Assembly (NCBI GenBank): GCA_036526135.1
Contig: DATCZA010000001.1
Location: 46,383-110,382, forward strand
Source of the DNA: UBA2965 sp036526135
GTDB lineage: Bacteria > Pseudomonadota > Gammaproteobacteria > Pseudomonadales > Azotimanducaceae
Length of the DNA stretch: 64,000 nucleotides
Direction of reading: 5' to 3'
The translations under genes were made by a program, and so were the position numbers. A model generated the notes under the pieces. It was not told the origin of the DNA. It was given only the letters and a program-made list of their open reading frames with translations, and did not search any database. Position 1 is the stretch's first letter; each line of letters opens with the position of its first letter. Below, in pieces: positions 53,444-62,784 of this stretch.

Positions 53444-55071
53444 ATCCGCCACGTGCCGAACTCCTTGGTCCCTTCCACCCGATTGTTGAAGCAGGCAGAC
53501 AGGGCAATCGCGACCACGGTGCGAGTGTCCCGGGGGTCGATCATGCCGTCGTCCGAGACCCGGGAGGTTGCGTACAGCCCCTTGGAGCGCTCTTCGGCCC
53601 AATGCTCGGCGACGGCCGCCCGGCTCGCATCGGCCTCCTCGTCGAATTCGATGCCACGCCGGGCCGCCGCCGCGCGGCCAACGATGCTCATCACGCCCGC
53701 CATCTGCTTCGGGCCCATGACGGCGATCTTGGCGAACGGCCAGATGAAGGTGAAACGGGGCCCGAACGCGCGCCCGCTCATGCCGTAGTTGCCCGCTCCG
53801 TACGAGGCGCCAACGATGACGGTGATGTGCGGAACCGTGGAGTTGGCAACGGCGTTGATCATCTTCGAACCGTTCTTGGTGATGCCGCCCTGCTCGAAAT
53901 CCGTGCCCACGATGAAGCCGGTGATGTTGTGGAGGAACAGCAGCGGCACGTCGATCTGGTTGCACAGCTGAATGAACTGGGCCGCCTTCTCCGAAGATTC
54001 CGAGAAGAGCGCGCCGTTGTTGCCCAGGATGCCGACGGGGTAGCCATGAATGCTGGCCCAGCCACACACCAGGGTGGGCCCGTACAAGGGCTTGAACTCC
54101 TCGAAGTAGGAGGCGTCGACGATGCGGGCGATGACTTCGCGCATGTCGAAGGGCGAGCGCAGATCCTTGGAGACCATGCCCAGCAGATCCTCGGGATCGT
54201 GAAGGGGCTCGGCGAAGTCGGCTCTCGGCTCAGGGCCGAGCTTGCGCCAATTGAGATGTTTGACCACTTCCCGGCACATACGGATGCCGTCCAGCTCGTC
54301 GAGCGCCAGGTAATCGCCCAACCCGGATACCTGGGTGTGCATGTCAGCGCCGCCGAGGCTCTCCTCGTCCGCATCCTCGCCGGTGGCCATCTTCACCAGG
54401 GGCGGTCCGCCGAGAAAGACCCGCGACTGGTTCTTGATGAAGATGTTGTAGTCACTCATTCCCGGCTGGTAAGCGCCCCCGGCCGTGGACGCGCCAAAGA
54501 CCACCGATATGGTGGGGATGCGCATCTTGGAAAGCTCAGTGATCTCGTAGAACAGCCGCCCGGACTCCGCGAAGTGATCCACCTCCCGGCGGATGGCCGC
54601 CTCCGGGTCCTCCCCGGTCTCGCCGCGCAGGTCGGCACCCGCGGACTCCACGAACTGCACATAGGGCATGCGATTGATCCGCGCGATCTCCAGCCCGCGC
54701 ATGAGCTTCTTCGAGTTGAACGGGTTGAAGGCACCGGCGCGCACGGAAGGGTCGTGGCCGAGAATGACGCACTCCACGCCCTCGATGACGCCGATGCCCA
54801 CCACGAAACCGGACCCGACGGCGTACGCGGAGCGCCAGGCCGCCAGCGGGCTGATCTCCAGAAACGGCGAGTCACGATCGAGAACGAATGAAATCCGCTC
54901 GCGAATCGGCATCTTTCCGCGTGAGGCCAGCCGAGCCGCAGCTTCCGCTCCGCCGCCCTCGGCGGCTTCGTCCAGCAGAGCCCGGAACTCTTCGAGAGCC
55001 TGCTGCATGTCGGCCTTGTTGCGCACGAACGCCTCGGCCCTGGTGTCCAGGCTCGATTCCAATACCGGCAT
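53440..55071 (-). CDS. Methylcrotonyl/geranyl-CoA carboxylase beta (carboxyltransferase) subunit
   Basis: A 543-residue carboxyltransferase: RGKMPIRERISFVLDRDSPFLEISPLAAW, GVIEGVECVILGHDPSVRAGAFNPFNSKK, and AYQPGMSDYNIFIKNQSRVFLGGPPLVKMATGE are standard MccB/AtuC blocks, and SYGAGNYGMSGRAFGPRF closes the active site. The ATG at 55071 follows GGGGGG and starts the leftward operon beta-alpha-hydratase-AtuA-SDR. It is divergent from the acyl-CoA dehydrogenase operon. Confidence 0.94.
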   Translation of the reverse strand: MPVLESSLDTRAEAFVRNKADMQQALEEFRALLDEAAEGGGAEAAARLASRGKMPIRERISFVLDRDSPFLEISPLAAWRSAYAVGSGFVVGIGVIEGVECVILGHDPSVRAGAFNPFNSKKLMRGLEIARINRMPYVQFVESAGADLRGETGEDPEAAIRREVDHFAESGRLFYEITELSKMRIPTISVVFGASTAGGAYQPGMSDYNIFIKNQSRVFLGGPPLVKMATGEDADEESLGGADMHTQVSGLGDYLALDELDGIRMCREVVKHLNWRKLGPEPRADFAEPLHDPEDLLGMVSKDLRSPFDMREVIARIVDASYFEEFKPLYGPTLVCGWASIHGYPVGILGNNGALFSESSEKAAQFIQLCNQIDVPLLFLHNITGFIVGTDFEQGGITKNGSKMINAVANSTVPHITVIVGASYGAGNYGMSGRAFGPRFTFIWPFAKIAVMGPKQMAGVMSIVGRAAAARRGIEFDEEADASRAAVAEHWAEERSKGLYATSRVSDDGMIDPRDTRTVVAIALSACFNNRVEGTKEFGTWRM

Positions 55072-55153
55072 GCGGTCCCCCCGATCCGTCGAGGCCACTT
55101 TATGCCAGAACTTTCTCGTCAGAACAAAACGTGCCGGGAGAGGCGTTTCGTTG

Positions 55154-55162
55154 TGCTAGATT
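55154..55162 (+). promoter_or_regulatory. Extended -10 element for the acyl-CoA dehydrogenase operon
   Basis: TGC followed by TAGATT (55157-55162) lies 24 bases before the ATG at 55186, in the 114-base divergent gap between the two Atu-like operons. No clear -35 is seen. Confidence 0.3.
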
Positions 55163-55185
55163 GAGCCCGCGACGCCGGAGGAGAG

Positions 55186-56385
55186 ATGACGACGGACCAG
55201 CAACTCGCCGATTTCGAGCACCAGGTGGACGGCTGGTTTGCCGAGAACAAGCCCGCCGACCCGGGCTTTCTGCTCCCAGAGACCTTCATGGAGGTCGGCA
55301 CCGATCAGCAGTTCGAGTTTCTCCGCGACTGGCAGCGAAAAGTCTACGAGGCCGGATACGTGGGGATGGCCTGGCCTAAGGCCTACGGCGGGGGCGGCCT
55401 CCCGCAGATCTACCAGGACATCGCGACCCGGGCCATGGCCCGCCACCGGGTTCCCTTCCTGCCGAACACCATCGGCCTGAACTGGGCAGGGCCGCTGATC
55501 CTTCACATGGGATCGGAAGAGGACAAGCAGCGCTACATCAAAGGCATTCTCAGCGGGGACGACATCTGGTGCCAGGGGTTCTCGGAACCCGACCACGGCT
55601 CGGATCTGGGCAACGCCCAGTGTCGGGCGACGCGCGACGGCGATGAGTACGTGATCAACGGCTCCAAGATCTGGACCAGTCTCGGCACCTATGCCAAATA
55701 CATGATCCTGCTCGCCCGAACGGCCACCGGCGGAAGCAGCAAGTACGCGGGCCTGAGCTTTTTCCTTTGCCCGATGGATGCGCCCGGCATCGAGCCGAGA
55801 CCCATACAGAAACTCACCGGCGAGTACGGTTTCTGCCAGACGTTCTTCGACGAGGCTCGAATACCCGCCACCTGCCTGATGGGGCAGGAAGGCGATGGCT
55901 GGCGCATCGCCATGATCACGCTCACGTTCGAGCGCGGCGCGACGGGCGGCCAGGCCGGCGGGCTGTCCGCCATGGATCTCAACATCAACGACGTGGTGGA
56001 GCTGGCCAGGCGCGCTCGTCGCGACGGCGGTCCGGCGCTGGCGGATCCGCTGATTCAGGACGAGCTGGTGCAGCTGATGATCGAGTCCCGGGGGAATGCC
56101 CTGATGGCAGACCGCACAACCATCCCCGCGCTCGCCTCCGACTGGCCCGAAGCCATTGCCATGTCGGGCAAGCTGCGCGCCACCGAGCTCAAACGCCGCA
56201 TGTGCCGATTCGCGCTGGCCATGCAGGGCGGCAACGGCGCCCGCTACGTGAGCGCGGATGCCGTGGATGGCGGCATGTGGCAGCGCTCCTACCTGAACGC
56301 GTTCTCGGGCACCATCGGCGGGGGCACGTCTGAAATTCAGCGCAACATCCTCGGAGAGCGGGTACTCGGCCTGCCGAAGGATTGA
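55186..56385 (+). CDS. Acyl-CoA dehydrogenase (citronellyl-CoA dehydrogenase-like position)
   Basis: A 399-residue acyl-CoA dehydrogenase. WCQGFSEPDHGSDLGNAQCRATRDG is the FAD/substrate region and FSGTIGGGTSEIQRNILGERVLGLPKD the C-terminal signature. WAKAYGGGG-like WPKAYGGGGLPQ near residue 64 is typical. A GGAGGAG ribosome site precedes the ATG. It is the first of a rightward dehydrogenase-dehydrogenase-LLM operon, divergent from the carboxylase operon, and so in the AtuD-like place of the locus. Confidence 0.94.
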   Translation: MTTDQQLADFEHQVDGWFAENKPADPGFLLPETFMEVGTDQQFEFLRDWQRKVYEAGYVGMAWPKAYGGGGLPQIYQDIATRAMARHRVPFLPNTIGLNWAGPLILHMGSEEDKQRYIKGILSGDDIWCQGFSEPDHGSDLGNAQCRATRDGDEYVINGSKIWTSLGTYAKYMILLARTATGGSSKYAGLSFFLCPMDAPGIEPRPIQKLTGEYGFCQTFFDEARIPATCLMGQEGDGWRIAMITLTFERGATGGQAGGLSAMDLNINDVVELARRARRDGGPALADPLIQDELVQLMIESRGNALMADRTTIPALASDWPEAIAMSGKLRATELKRRMCRFALAMQGGNGARYVSADAVDGGMWQRSYLNAFSGTIGGGTSEIQRNILGERVLGLPKD

Positions 56386-56393
56386 GCACCACC

Positions 56394-57518
56394 GTGGCGT
56401 CCATCGAATTCTCAGACGAGCAGTCGCTGCTCCTGGAAACCGCCGCCTCGTTCTGTCGCGATCGATCCCCGATAGAGCGGGTGCGCGCCGGCCTCGGCGA
56501 CGAAAACGGCTGCGACGCCGCCGTGTGGCAGGAGATGGTAGACCTCGGCTGGCTGGGGATCGCTGCCCCGCTGGAGCACGGCGGTTCAGGGCTCGGTCTG
56601 GCAGGCGTCGTTCCGGTGGTTGAGTGCATGGGCCGCCACCTGATGGGGTCACCCTACGTCGCCACCATCCAGGCCATTGAAGCGCTGCTGGGCTCGGCCA
56701 GCGACGAGCAGCTGGCGCAGTGGCTGCCGACGATACTGGCCGGGGCGCCGGCAACCGTGGCGCTGATGGAGCCTGACGGCAGCTGGGACGTCCGCGCGGC
56801 CGCTGCCAGCGGAGTGTCGACGGGAAACGCCATTCGCCTGCGCGGCACCAAGACCTTCGTGCTGGACGCGGCGGCCGCCGAGCTGATCGTGACGTCCATC
56901 GACCTCGACGGCGAAACCCGGCTGGTGGCCCTTCGCCGCGATCAGCTGCCCGATGGGGCGCTCAACCGCGAGACGGTGATCGACGAGACCCGCCGCAGCT
57001 ATGGCCTGGTCCTGGACGGCATCAGGGTACCGCGATCCCAGATTCTGCCGGGCAGCGATTTCGAACGGATCGAGCGGGCGGCCCTGCTCCTCGTCTGCGC
57101 GGAGATCGCCGGCGGGCTTTGCGGCGTGCTGCACACCATCGTCGGCTACCTGACCACGCGGCGCCAGTTCGACCGCCTCATTGGCAGCTACCAGGCGCTC
57201 AAGCACCCCACGGCCGAGATCCTGCTCGCGGCCGAGCGCAGCAAGTCACACCTCTACCACGCAGCCACCACGATCGGCCGGGGCGGGCGCGAAGCCGAGG
57301 TCGCCCTGCGGATGGCGAAAGCACAGGGAAGCGAGGCCTTCGCGTGGGCCGGTGACCGGGCGGTGCAGTTTCACGGGGGCTTCGGCTTCACCTACGAGTG
57401 CGACGCCCAGCTGTTTCTGCGCCGGGCGCTATGGTGCCAGTATCAGCTTGGTGACGAACGCTATCATCGGCGCAAGCTCGCGCCGCTACTCCTAGCAGCG
57501 ACAGACACGGAGCATTGA
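56394..57518 (+). CDS. Acyl-CoA dehydrogenase, partner subunit
   Basis: About 374 residues. The C-terminal helical domain is clear (GYLTTRRQFDRLIGSYQALKHPTAEILLAAERS; AVQFHGGFGFTYECDAQLFLRRA), while the N-terminal part is weaker, as in partner subunits of heteromeric enzymes. A TTG at 56382 overlaps the previous stop; GTG 56394 is preferred because AAGG lies 13 bases upstream. It likely forms a complex with the preceding dehydrogenase. Confidence 0.9.
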   Translation: MASIEFSDEQSLLLETAASFCRDRSPIERVRAGLGDENGCDAAVWQEMVDLGWLGIAAPLEHGGSGLGLAGVVPVVECMGRHLMGSPYVATIQAIEALLGSASDEQLAQWLPTILAGAPATVALMEPDGSWDVRAAAASGVSTGNAIRLRGTKTFVLDAAAAELIVTSIDLDGETRLVALRRDQLPDGALNRETVIDETRRSYGLVLDGIRVPRSQILPGSDFERIERAALLLVCAEIAGGLCGVLHTIVGYLTTRRQFDRLIGSYQALKHPTAEILLAAERSKSHLYHAATTIGRGGREAEVALRMAKAQGSEAFAWAGDRAVQFHGGFGFTYECDAQLFLRRALWCQYQLGDERYHRRKLAPLLLAATDTEH

Positions 57519-57522
57519 GCTC

Positions 57523-58524
57523 ATGAAGGCCATTACCTCCATCACCGGCATCGACCTCAACGAGGTCGGGCCCCTGACCCGGGACCTCGAAGCGCGCGGG
57601 TTCAGCGGCGTGTCCACCCAGGAAAACCGTTTCAACCCCTTTCTCCCGCTGGCCGTGGCGGCCACCCAGTCGTCGACCCTGGAGCTGAGAACCAGCGTGG
57701 CGATTGCCTTCGCGCGCAGCCCCATGGTTTCCGCCAATCTCGGCTGGGACCTGCAGGCGGCTTCCCGCGGCCGATTCACGCTCGGCCTCGGCAGTCAGGT
57801 CAAAGGGCACAACGTTCGCCGCTTCAGCGTTCCCTGGAGCCCGCCGGCGCCAAGGCTGCGCGAGTACGTCCGCGCTCTTCGGGCCATCTGGGACTGCTGG
57901 CAGAACGGGACCCCGCTCGATTTCGCCGGCGAGCACTACCAGTTCAACCTGATGACGCCGAACTTCACCCCACCGCCGCTGGCCACCGCCCCGCCCCGGG
58001 TGCAGCTGGCCGGCGTCGGGCCCGCCACGATGAAGGTTGCAGCCGAGGAGTGTGACGGGGTCATGCTGCATGGGTTCTGCACGCGCCGATACGTGGAGGA
58101 AGCGGTGATGCCGCGCCTCGAGACGGGCCTGGCCGCCGCCGGGCGCGCGCGCGAGGACTTCGAGATCTCCGGCGGTGGGTTCGTCGCCACGGGCAAAGAC
58201 GATGCTGCCGTTGCGGAGATGTTCGAGTGGGTCCGAACCCGCGTGGGCTTTTACGGTTCCACCCCCTCCTACTGGCCCGTATTCGAGGTGCACGGGCTCG
58301 AGGATCTCGGCCACAAGCTGAACGACATGTCCAAGCTCGGCCAGTGGGATGCCATGGCCGGAGAAATATCTGACGACGTGGTCCGGCTCTTCGCCGCGGT
58401 GGGCCGTTTCGACGAGATCGCTGGTGCCATCGAGGAGCGCTTCGGCGGCGCCGTGGACGTGGTTGCCCTGCCCGCCTCAGCCCCGCCCGACCTGCTCGAG
58501 GACATCGCCCGGATCGCTTGCTGA
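57523..58524 (+). CDS. Luciferase-like (F420-type LLM) oxidoreductase
   Basis: A 333-residue TIM-barrel protein: FSGVSTQENRFNPFLPLAVAATQSSTLELRTSVAIAFARSPMVSANLGWDLQAASRGRFTLGLGSQVKGHN is the LLM core, and LREYVRALRAIWDCWQNG follows. It resembles the F420-dependent TIGR03617 group, but F420 use is not shown. It follows the acyl-CoA dehydrogenase by four bases and ends that operon. Confidence 0.92.
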   Translation: MKAITSITGIDLNEVGPLTRDLEARGFSGVSTQENRFNPFLPLAVAATQSSTLELRTSVAIAFARSPMVSANLGWDLQAASRGRFTLGLGSQVKGHNVRRFSVPWSPPAPRLREYVRALRAIWDCWQNGTPLDFAGEHYQFNLMTPNFTPPPLATAPPRVQLAGVGPATMKVAAEECDGVMLHGFCTRRYVEEAVMPRLETGLAAAGRAREDFEISGGGFVATGKDDAAVAEMFEWVRTRVGFYGSTPSYWPVFEVHGLEDLGHKLNDMSKLGQWDAMAGEISDDVVRLFAAVGRFDEIAGAIEERFGGAVDVVALPASAPPDLLEDIARIAC

Positions 58525-58552
58525 GTCCCCCTCAGGAGCCGCCGGATCCGGT

Positions 58553-59287
58553 TCAGGACTCGCCTTTGCGTTCCAGGTGCACGGCGTTCTCCAGGACCCT
58601 GTCGGCCAGCCGCGCGAACGGCAGGGATTGCAGCCATACCCGTCCATGCCCCTCCAGAGTGGCAAGAAACAGGCCCTCGCCACCGAACATCATGGATTTC
58701 AGGCCGCCGGCAAGCTGGATGTCGTAGTCGATGCCCGGCTCGAAGCCGACGATGCAGCCGGTGTCCACGCGAAGCTTCTCGCCCTCGAGACGTTTTTCTA
58801 GCACGGTTCCCCCGGCGTGAATGAACGCCGTGCCGTCACCGGCCAGACGCTGAAGGATAAAGCCCTCGCCACCGAAGAAGCCCGCACCAAGACGCTTGCT
58901 GAACGCCACGGACACGGAGGTGCCCATCGCCGCGCAGAGAAAAGCGTCCTTCTGACAGACGATCTCGCCACCTGCCTGTGCCAGATCCACCGCGACCACC
59001 TGCCCGGGATACGGAGCCGCAAAGCCCATCTGCCGCGGGCCGTCGGCTTCGTTGGTGAAGTGCGTCATGAACAGCGACTCGCTGCCGAGCAGCCGTTTGG
59101 CCGCACCGAAGAGTTTACCCACCACCCCGCTGGCCGACCCGTCCCCGAGCCGTGCCTCGTAGGCAATGCCCTCGCTCAGATACATCATGGTGCCCGCTTC
59201 GGCGACCACAGACTCCCCGGGATCGAGTTCTACTTCGAGGTACTGCATGGATTCACCGCAAATCCGGTAGTCGATCTCGTGCGCCAT
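58553..59287 (-). CDS. AIM24/TIGR00266 family protein
   Basis: A 244-residue beta-rich protein of the TIGR00266/AIM24 family. Blocks are MQYLEVELDPGESVVAEAGTMMYL, FGAAKRLLGSESLFMTHFTNE and the FFGGEGFILQRLAGDGTAFIHAGG repeat-like core. Function is unknown; eukaryotic AIM24 is mitochondrial. The ATG at 59287 has a GGAGG ribosome site. It is divergent from the cyclopropane synthase gene. Confidence 0.93.
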   Translation of the reverse strand: MAHEIDYRICGESMQYLEVELDPGESVVAEAGTMMYLSEGIAYEARLGDGSASGVVGKLFGAAKRLLGSESLFMTHFTNEADGPRQMGFAAPYPGQVVAVDLAQAGGEIVCQKDAFLCAAMGTSVSVAFSKRLGAGFFGGEGFILQRLAGDGTAFIHAGGTVLEKRLEGEKLRVDTGCIVGFEPGIDYDIQLAGGLKSMMFGGEGLFLATLEGHGRVWLQSLPFARLADRVLENAVHLERKGES

Positions 59288-59356
59288 CGCGCGGTCCTCC
59301 TCGTTCTCAAGCCCCGACCTGCACCTTCTGGCCCCCGGCGACGCCAAAAGGTCTAG

Positions 59357-59385
59357 TTGAAAAAACACCCGCAGCGCGATAATTA
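59357..59385 (+). promoter_or_regulatory. Promoter for the cyclopropane fatty acid synthase gene
   Basis: TTGAAA (59357-59362), 17 bases, then TAATTA (59380-59385). The site stands out as an AT-rich island in GC-rich DNA, upstream of the GTG at 59444. Confidence 0.5.
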
Positions 59386-59443
59386 TTGCCATGTGAGGGG
59401 ATGGCTGGCAAAGAACCGGCCGCCGAGCAGGGGGCATGACGTC

Positions 59444-60679
59444 GTGAAAACAAAGATCTTCGATCGGTTTCTCACCAACGGGACGCTGGCCATCGTCGAC
59501 GCCGATGGTTCAAGCCGTCAGTTCGGCTGCGGCGCTCCGTTCGCCACCATGCGCTTGAACCGGCGCGGGACGTTGACCCGGATTCTGCGCAATCCCGAGC
59601 TCAACCTGGGCGAGACCTACCTGGCAGGCGAGTGGGACGTCATCGAGGGCTCTCTGCACGATCTGCTCACCATTTTGCGCACGAATCTCGAGCGTCACGC
59701 CGGTCGATCGCGGCTTGCCCGGGCGCTCGCGCTCATGCTCGTCCCCTGGAACCACGTGGCCGCCAGCCACCGCAACGTCCGCCATCACTACGATCTGGAC
59801 GAGACGCTCTTTCGCGCGTGCCTGGACACCAACATGCACTACTCGTGCGCGTACTACCGCGAAGCGAACATGAGCCTGGAGGAGGCACAGCAGGCCAAGT
59901 GCGACCACATCGCGGCCAAGCTCTGCCTGCGCCCCGGCATGCGCGTTCTCGACGTTGGCTGCGGCTGGGGCAGCCTGGCGATGGAACTCGCCGAGCGGCA
60001 CGACGTAACGGTGATGGGGGTTACCCTCTCGCCGGAGCAGCTGCGTGTGGCCCGGAGCACGGCCCGCCTGCGGGGCCTCGACAATCACGTGCGCTTCGAG
60101 CTTCAGGATTACCGGCAGGTAGAGGAGAGCTTTGACAGGATCGTCTCCGTCGGCATGTTCGAGCACGTCGGCCGTCGCCACTACGACGAGTTCTTCGGCA
60201 AGGTCGAAGCGCTGCTCGCAGACGACGGCGTTGCGCTGCTGCACACCATCGGGGCGTCCAGCCCGCCCAGCGTGGTGAACCCGTGGATCGAGCGCCACAT
60301 TTTTCCCGGCGGCTACATCCCTTCACTCTCCGACGTGGCGCCAGCCGTGGAGCGCAGCGGGCTGATCACCGCCGACGTGGAGGTCCTTCGTCATCACTAC
60401 GCGCTGACGCTCCAGGAGTGGAACCGCCGGTTCCAGCAAAGGCGCGCCGAGTTCGCTCAGAGCAAAGGCGAGGCGTTCTGCCGCATGTGGGAGTTTTACC
60501 TTCTCGCGTGCCAGACCGCCTTCGAGGTATCGGATCTGGTGGTTCACCACTGGCAGCTGGCCAAGCGCAACTTGAGCGTGCCCACCACGCGCAACTATCT
60601 GTACGAGACGCAGCCGTACGTGAAGATCCCCGGGGAAACCGCGGCCGAAGAGATCACCCTCAGGCAGCATCAGGGCTGA
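59444..60679 (+). CDS. cfa: Cyclopropane-fatty-acyl-phospholipid synthase family protein
   Basis: A 411-residue SAM-dependent methyltransferase that adds a methylene group to unsaturated membrane lipids. The SAM-binding VLDVGCGWGSLAMELAER lies near residue 168, with MHYSCAYYREANMSLEEAQQAK upstream and VSVGMFEHVGRRHYDEFF downstream, as in CFA synthases. GTG 59444 with AGGGGG upstream is chosen; the TTG frame start at 59357 coincides with the promoter. The 3' end overlaps glk by 10 bases, convergently. Confidence 0.93.
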   Translation: MKTKIFDRFLTNGTLAIVDADGSSRQFGCGAPFATMRLNRRGTLTRILRNPELNLGETYLAGEWDVIEGSLHDLLTILRTNLERHAGRSRLARALALMLVPWNHVAASHRNVRHHYDLDETLFRACLDTNMHYSCAYYREANMSLEEAQQAKCDHIAAKLCLRPGMRVLDVGCGWGSLAMELAERHDVTVMGVTLSPEQLRVARSTARLRGLDNHVRFELQDYRQVEESFDRIVSVGMFEHVGRRHYDEFFGKVEALLADDGVALLHTIGASSPPSVVNPWIERHIFPGGYIPSLSDVAPAVERSGLITADVEVLRHHYALTLQEWNRRFQQRRAEFAQSKGEAFCRMWEFYLLACQTAFEVSDLVVHHWQLAKRNLSVPTTRNYLYETQPYVKIPGETAAEEITLRQHQG

Positions 60680-61617
60680 TCGGCCAGGCAGGCAACGGCG
60701 CCAAGCAGACCCGGAAACTCATCCTCGATGACGTAGAGCGGCAGCCGCGCTGCGTAGTCGGCCAACACGCCGCGTTCCTCGAAGCGCCTGCGCAGGGGGC
60801 TGGACTCCGCGAACTCGACGAGCTTGGGCACGATGCCGCCGCCGATGAATACGCCGCCTTCCGCACAGACGGTGAGCGCGAGGTTCCCCGCCGCGGCGCC
60901 GAGAAAGCCGAAGAACATTTCCAGCACCTGATGGCAGATCGGGTCCTCCACCACCAGCCCCTGCCTGCTGATCTCCTCGGGAGCCAGCGCTTCCTCCGGC
61001 ACTCCCCAGATGGCGCATAGCGCGCAGTAGAGGTTCACCAGGCCGGGTCCTGACAGCACGCTCTCCCAGCTGACGTGGGGGAGCCTTGCGGCAAGCACCT
61101 GCAGCACCTCCTGCTCCAGGGGAGAGCCGGGCGCGAGGTCGGCGTGCCCGCCCTCGGACGGAAGCACCAGGGGCGGACCTTCCCGGGTCGGCGCCAGCAC
61201 GGCCATCCCCAACCCGCTGCCGGGTCCAAGCAGCGCCCTGACGCCCTCGTCGGGCTCGCCCGGTCCGATCTGACGCAGGTGGCGCAGGAACGGGATGCCC
61301 CGAGCCATGGCGTAGAAATCGTTGACCACACGGGCGGGACAGCCGAGCTCGGCACCCAGCGCGTCCCCCGAAACGGCCAGCGACACGTTCGTCAGGCTGC
61401 CCTGATTGGCGTGAACGGGGCCCGCCATGGCGATGCAGCACCCGTCCAACGCCTGGCCGTCGAAAGCCGAACGCGCGGCTTCGGCGAGACCGGCCACGTT
61501 CCTGAGCGAGGCCGTCTGCGAAATCAGCACGGGGGACGTGAGCCGCGTTCCGTCGGTTAACGCCAGGCGGGCATTGGTGCCACCGATGTCCGCGACCAGA
61601 TACGCTCCGTCCGCCAT
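60670..61617 (-). CDS. glk: Glucokinase
   Basis: A 315-residue ROK/Glk-type kinase that phosphorylates glucose with ATP. DIGGTNARLAL is the phosphate loop, VVNDFYAMARGI carries the catalytic Asp, GPGSGLGMAVL the adenosine region and LPSEGGHADLAP the Glk-specific block. E. coli Glk has 321 residues. The ATG at 61617 shares one base with the stop of the PRISE-like gene (TGATG), so the two are coupled. Confidence 0.96.
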   Translation of the reverse strand: MADGAYLVADIGGTNARLALTDGTRLTSPVLISQTASLRNVAGLAEAARSAFDGQALDGCCIAMAGPVHANQGSLTNVSLAVSGDALGAELGCPARVVNDFYAMARGIPFLRHLRQIGPGEPDEGVRALLGPGSGLGMAVLAPTREGPPLVLPSEGGHADLAPGSPLEQEVLQVLAARLPHVSWESVLSGPGLVNLYCALCAIWGVPEEALAPEEISRQGLVVEDPICHQVLEMFFGFLGAAAGNLALTVCAEGGVFIGGGIVPKLVEFAESSPLRRRFEERGVLADYAARLPLYVIEDEFPGLLGAVACLADQP

Positions 61618-62690
61618 CAGCGAGGCAGCACCTTGAGATCCTGCAGGGCGGCAAGCTGGTTGCGGAACATCTGCTCGGTGTCTATGCATTCGTGGAAGCC
61701 GAGCTGGCGAATCTTGATTGTGCTCAGCAGCGTGCTCCGCGCCCCGCCGCCATAGCCGAATACCGCGTCGGCGAACTGCCATGAATCGCCCACCAGCTCG
61801 GCCATGGCCATGGACTTAAGCCCGTGCCGTCCGACCACCTCGTCCCAGACACCGGAGAGTTCCGGCATGCTGATCGCGAGCCGCATGGGGTCCGCTTCGC
61901 CGGTGGGCATTTGAAAAATCTCACCGAACGCGGGCCACAGGGAGACCCAATCGAGCACGTCGCCGTTGGTGACGTTGAGGATCTCGTTGGCGCAGGCGGG
62001 TTCGCGCCCGGCCCAGATGATCGCGCGGGCCAGCAGGTCGGCGTCCGTGGCCTCGGTAACGAAACCGCCGCCACCCGGAAAGCAAAGCGGCTTGCCGAGC
62101 TGGCGCATCACGGCGGCGTAAACACCGATGGCCGCCACCATGTTCATGGGGCTGCCGAGCGCTACGCCGCAGACGATCTGTGGGCGGACGATGCTGAAGG
62201 CCCAGGACGATCCGGCCTGGCGGCTGCGCATCAGGTCTTCCTGCTCCCAGTAGAAGTTCTCGCCCGGGTGCCGGGGCGCCGACTCCTTCCCCGGCAACGC
62301 CATGGGCGCGAGATGAGCGCCGTAGGCTTTGGTCCCCTGCAGCAGCGTGAAGTGCTCCCGTGGCTGCACGAACTCCAGCAGGTTGGCGAGCATCCGCGCG
62401 TTGGTTTCGATCTGGACGGGGTCCCGCCAGCCCGATATCAGATCCGGCATTTCCTGAAGAGCGGCGTAGACGATGTGGGTAACGCCTTGCGTCTGCGCGG
62501 CGCCCAACGCCGCGTGGCACGCATCGCGGTCCGTCAGATCGCAGGGGATCCAGCGCGCCCGGGTGGGAAAGTCCGGCTGCCGACGGGAAAGCCCGATGAC
62601 CTCTGCTCGATCTTCAGCCTCCAGAGCCGACAGCACGGCGCGGCCGACGAGCCCCCGGGCCCCCACGACCAGATATCTGCGATCCTCCAT
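61617..62690 (-). CDS. PRISE-like NAD(P)-dependent reductase/epimerase (extended SDR)
   Basis: A 357-residue extended SDR. The dinucleotide motif is VVGARGLVGRAV (residues 8-19). LLQGTKAYG with Tyr/Lys context, and NFYWEQEDLM, match the progesterone 5-beta-reductase/iridoid synthase-like (PRISE) family, which reduces enone double bonds. The ATG at 62690 is taken in preference to the ORF extension to 63176. It forms a coupled pair with glk, an odd partnership, and is divergent from an LLM gene. Confidence 0.88.
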   Translation of the reverse strand: MEDRRYLVVGARGLVGRAVLSALEAEDRAEVIGLSRRQPDFPTRARWIPCDLTDRDACHAALGAAQTQGVTHIVYAALQEMPDLISGWRDPVQIETNARMLANLLEFVQPREHFTLLQGTKAYGAHLAPMALPGKESAPRHPGENFYWEQEDLMRSRQAGSSWAFSIVRPQIVCGVALGSPMNMVAAIGVYAAVMRQLGKPLCFPGGGGFVTEATDADLLARAIIWAGREPACANEILNVTNGDVLDWVSLWPAFGEIFQMPTGEADPMRLAISMPELSGVWDEVVGRHGLKSMAMAELVGDSWQFADAVFGYGGGARSTLLSTIKIRQLGFHECIDTEQMFRNQLAALQDLKVLPR

Positions 62691-62725
62691 GCCGCCATTG
62701 TCCGCATGCCACCCATCCGGTTCAA

Positions 62726-62756
62726 TTGCCAGGCCACCAACTCGGCCCGCTATAAT
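62726..62756 (+). promoter_or_regulatory. Promoter with perfect TATAAT for the LLM gene
   Basis: A consensus -10 TATAAT at 62751-62756 is preceded by TTGCCA at 62726-62731 with a 19-base spacer. The ATG at 62785 lies 29 bases downstream. Confidence 0.5.
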
Positions 62757-62784
62757 CCGGTTCCCCCGAAGCCAGGATTGATTC

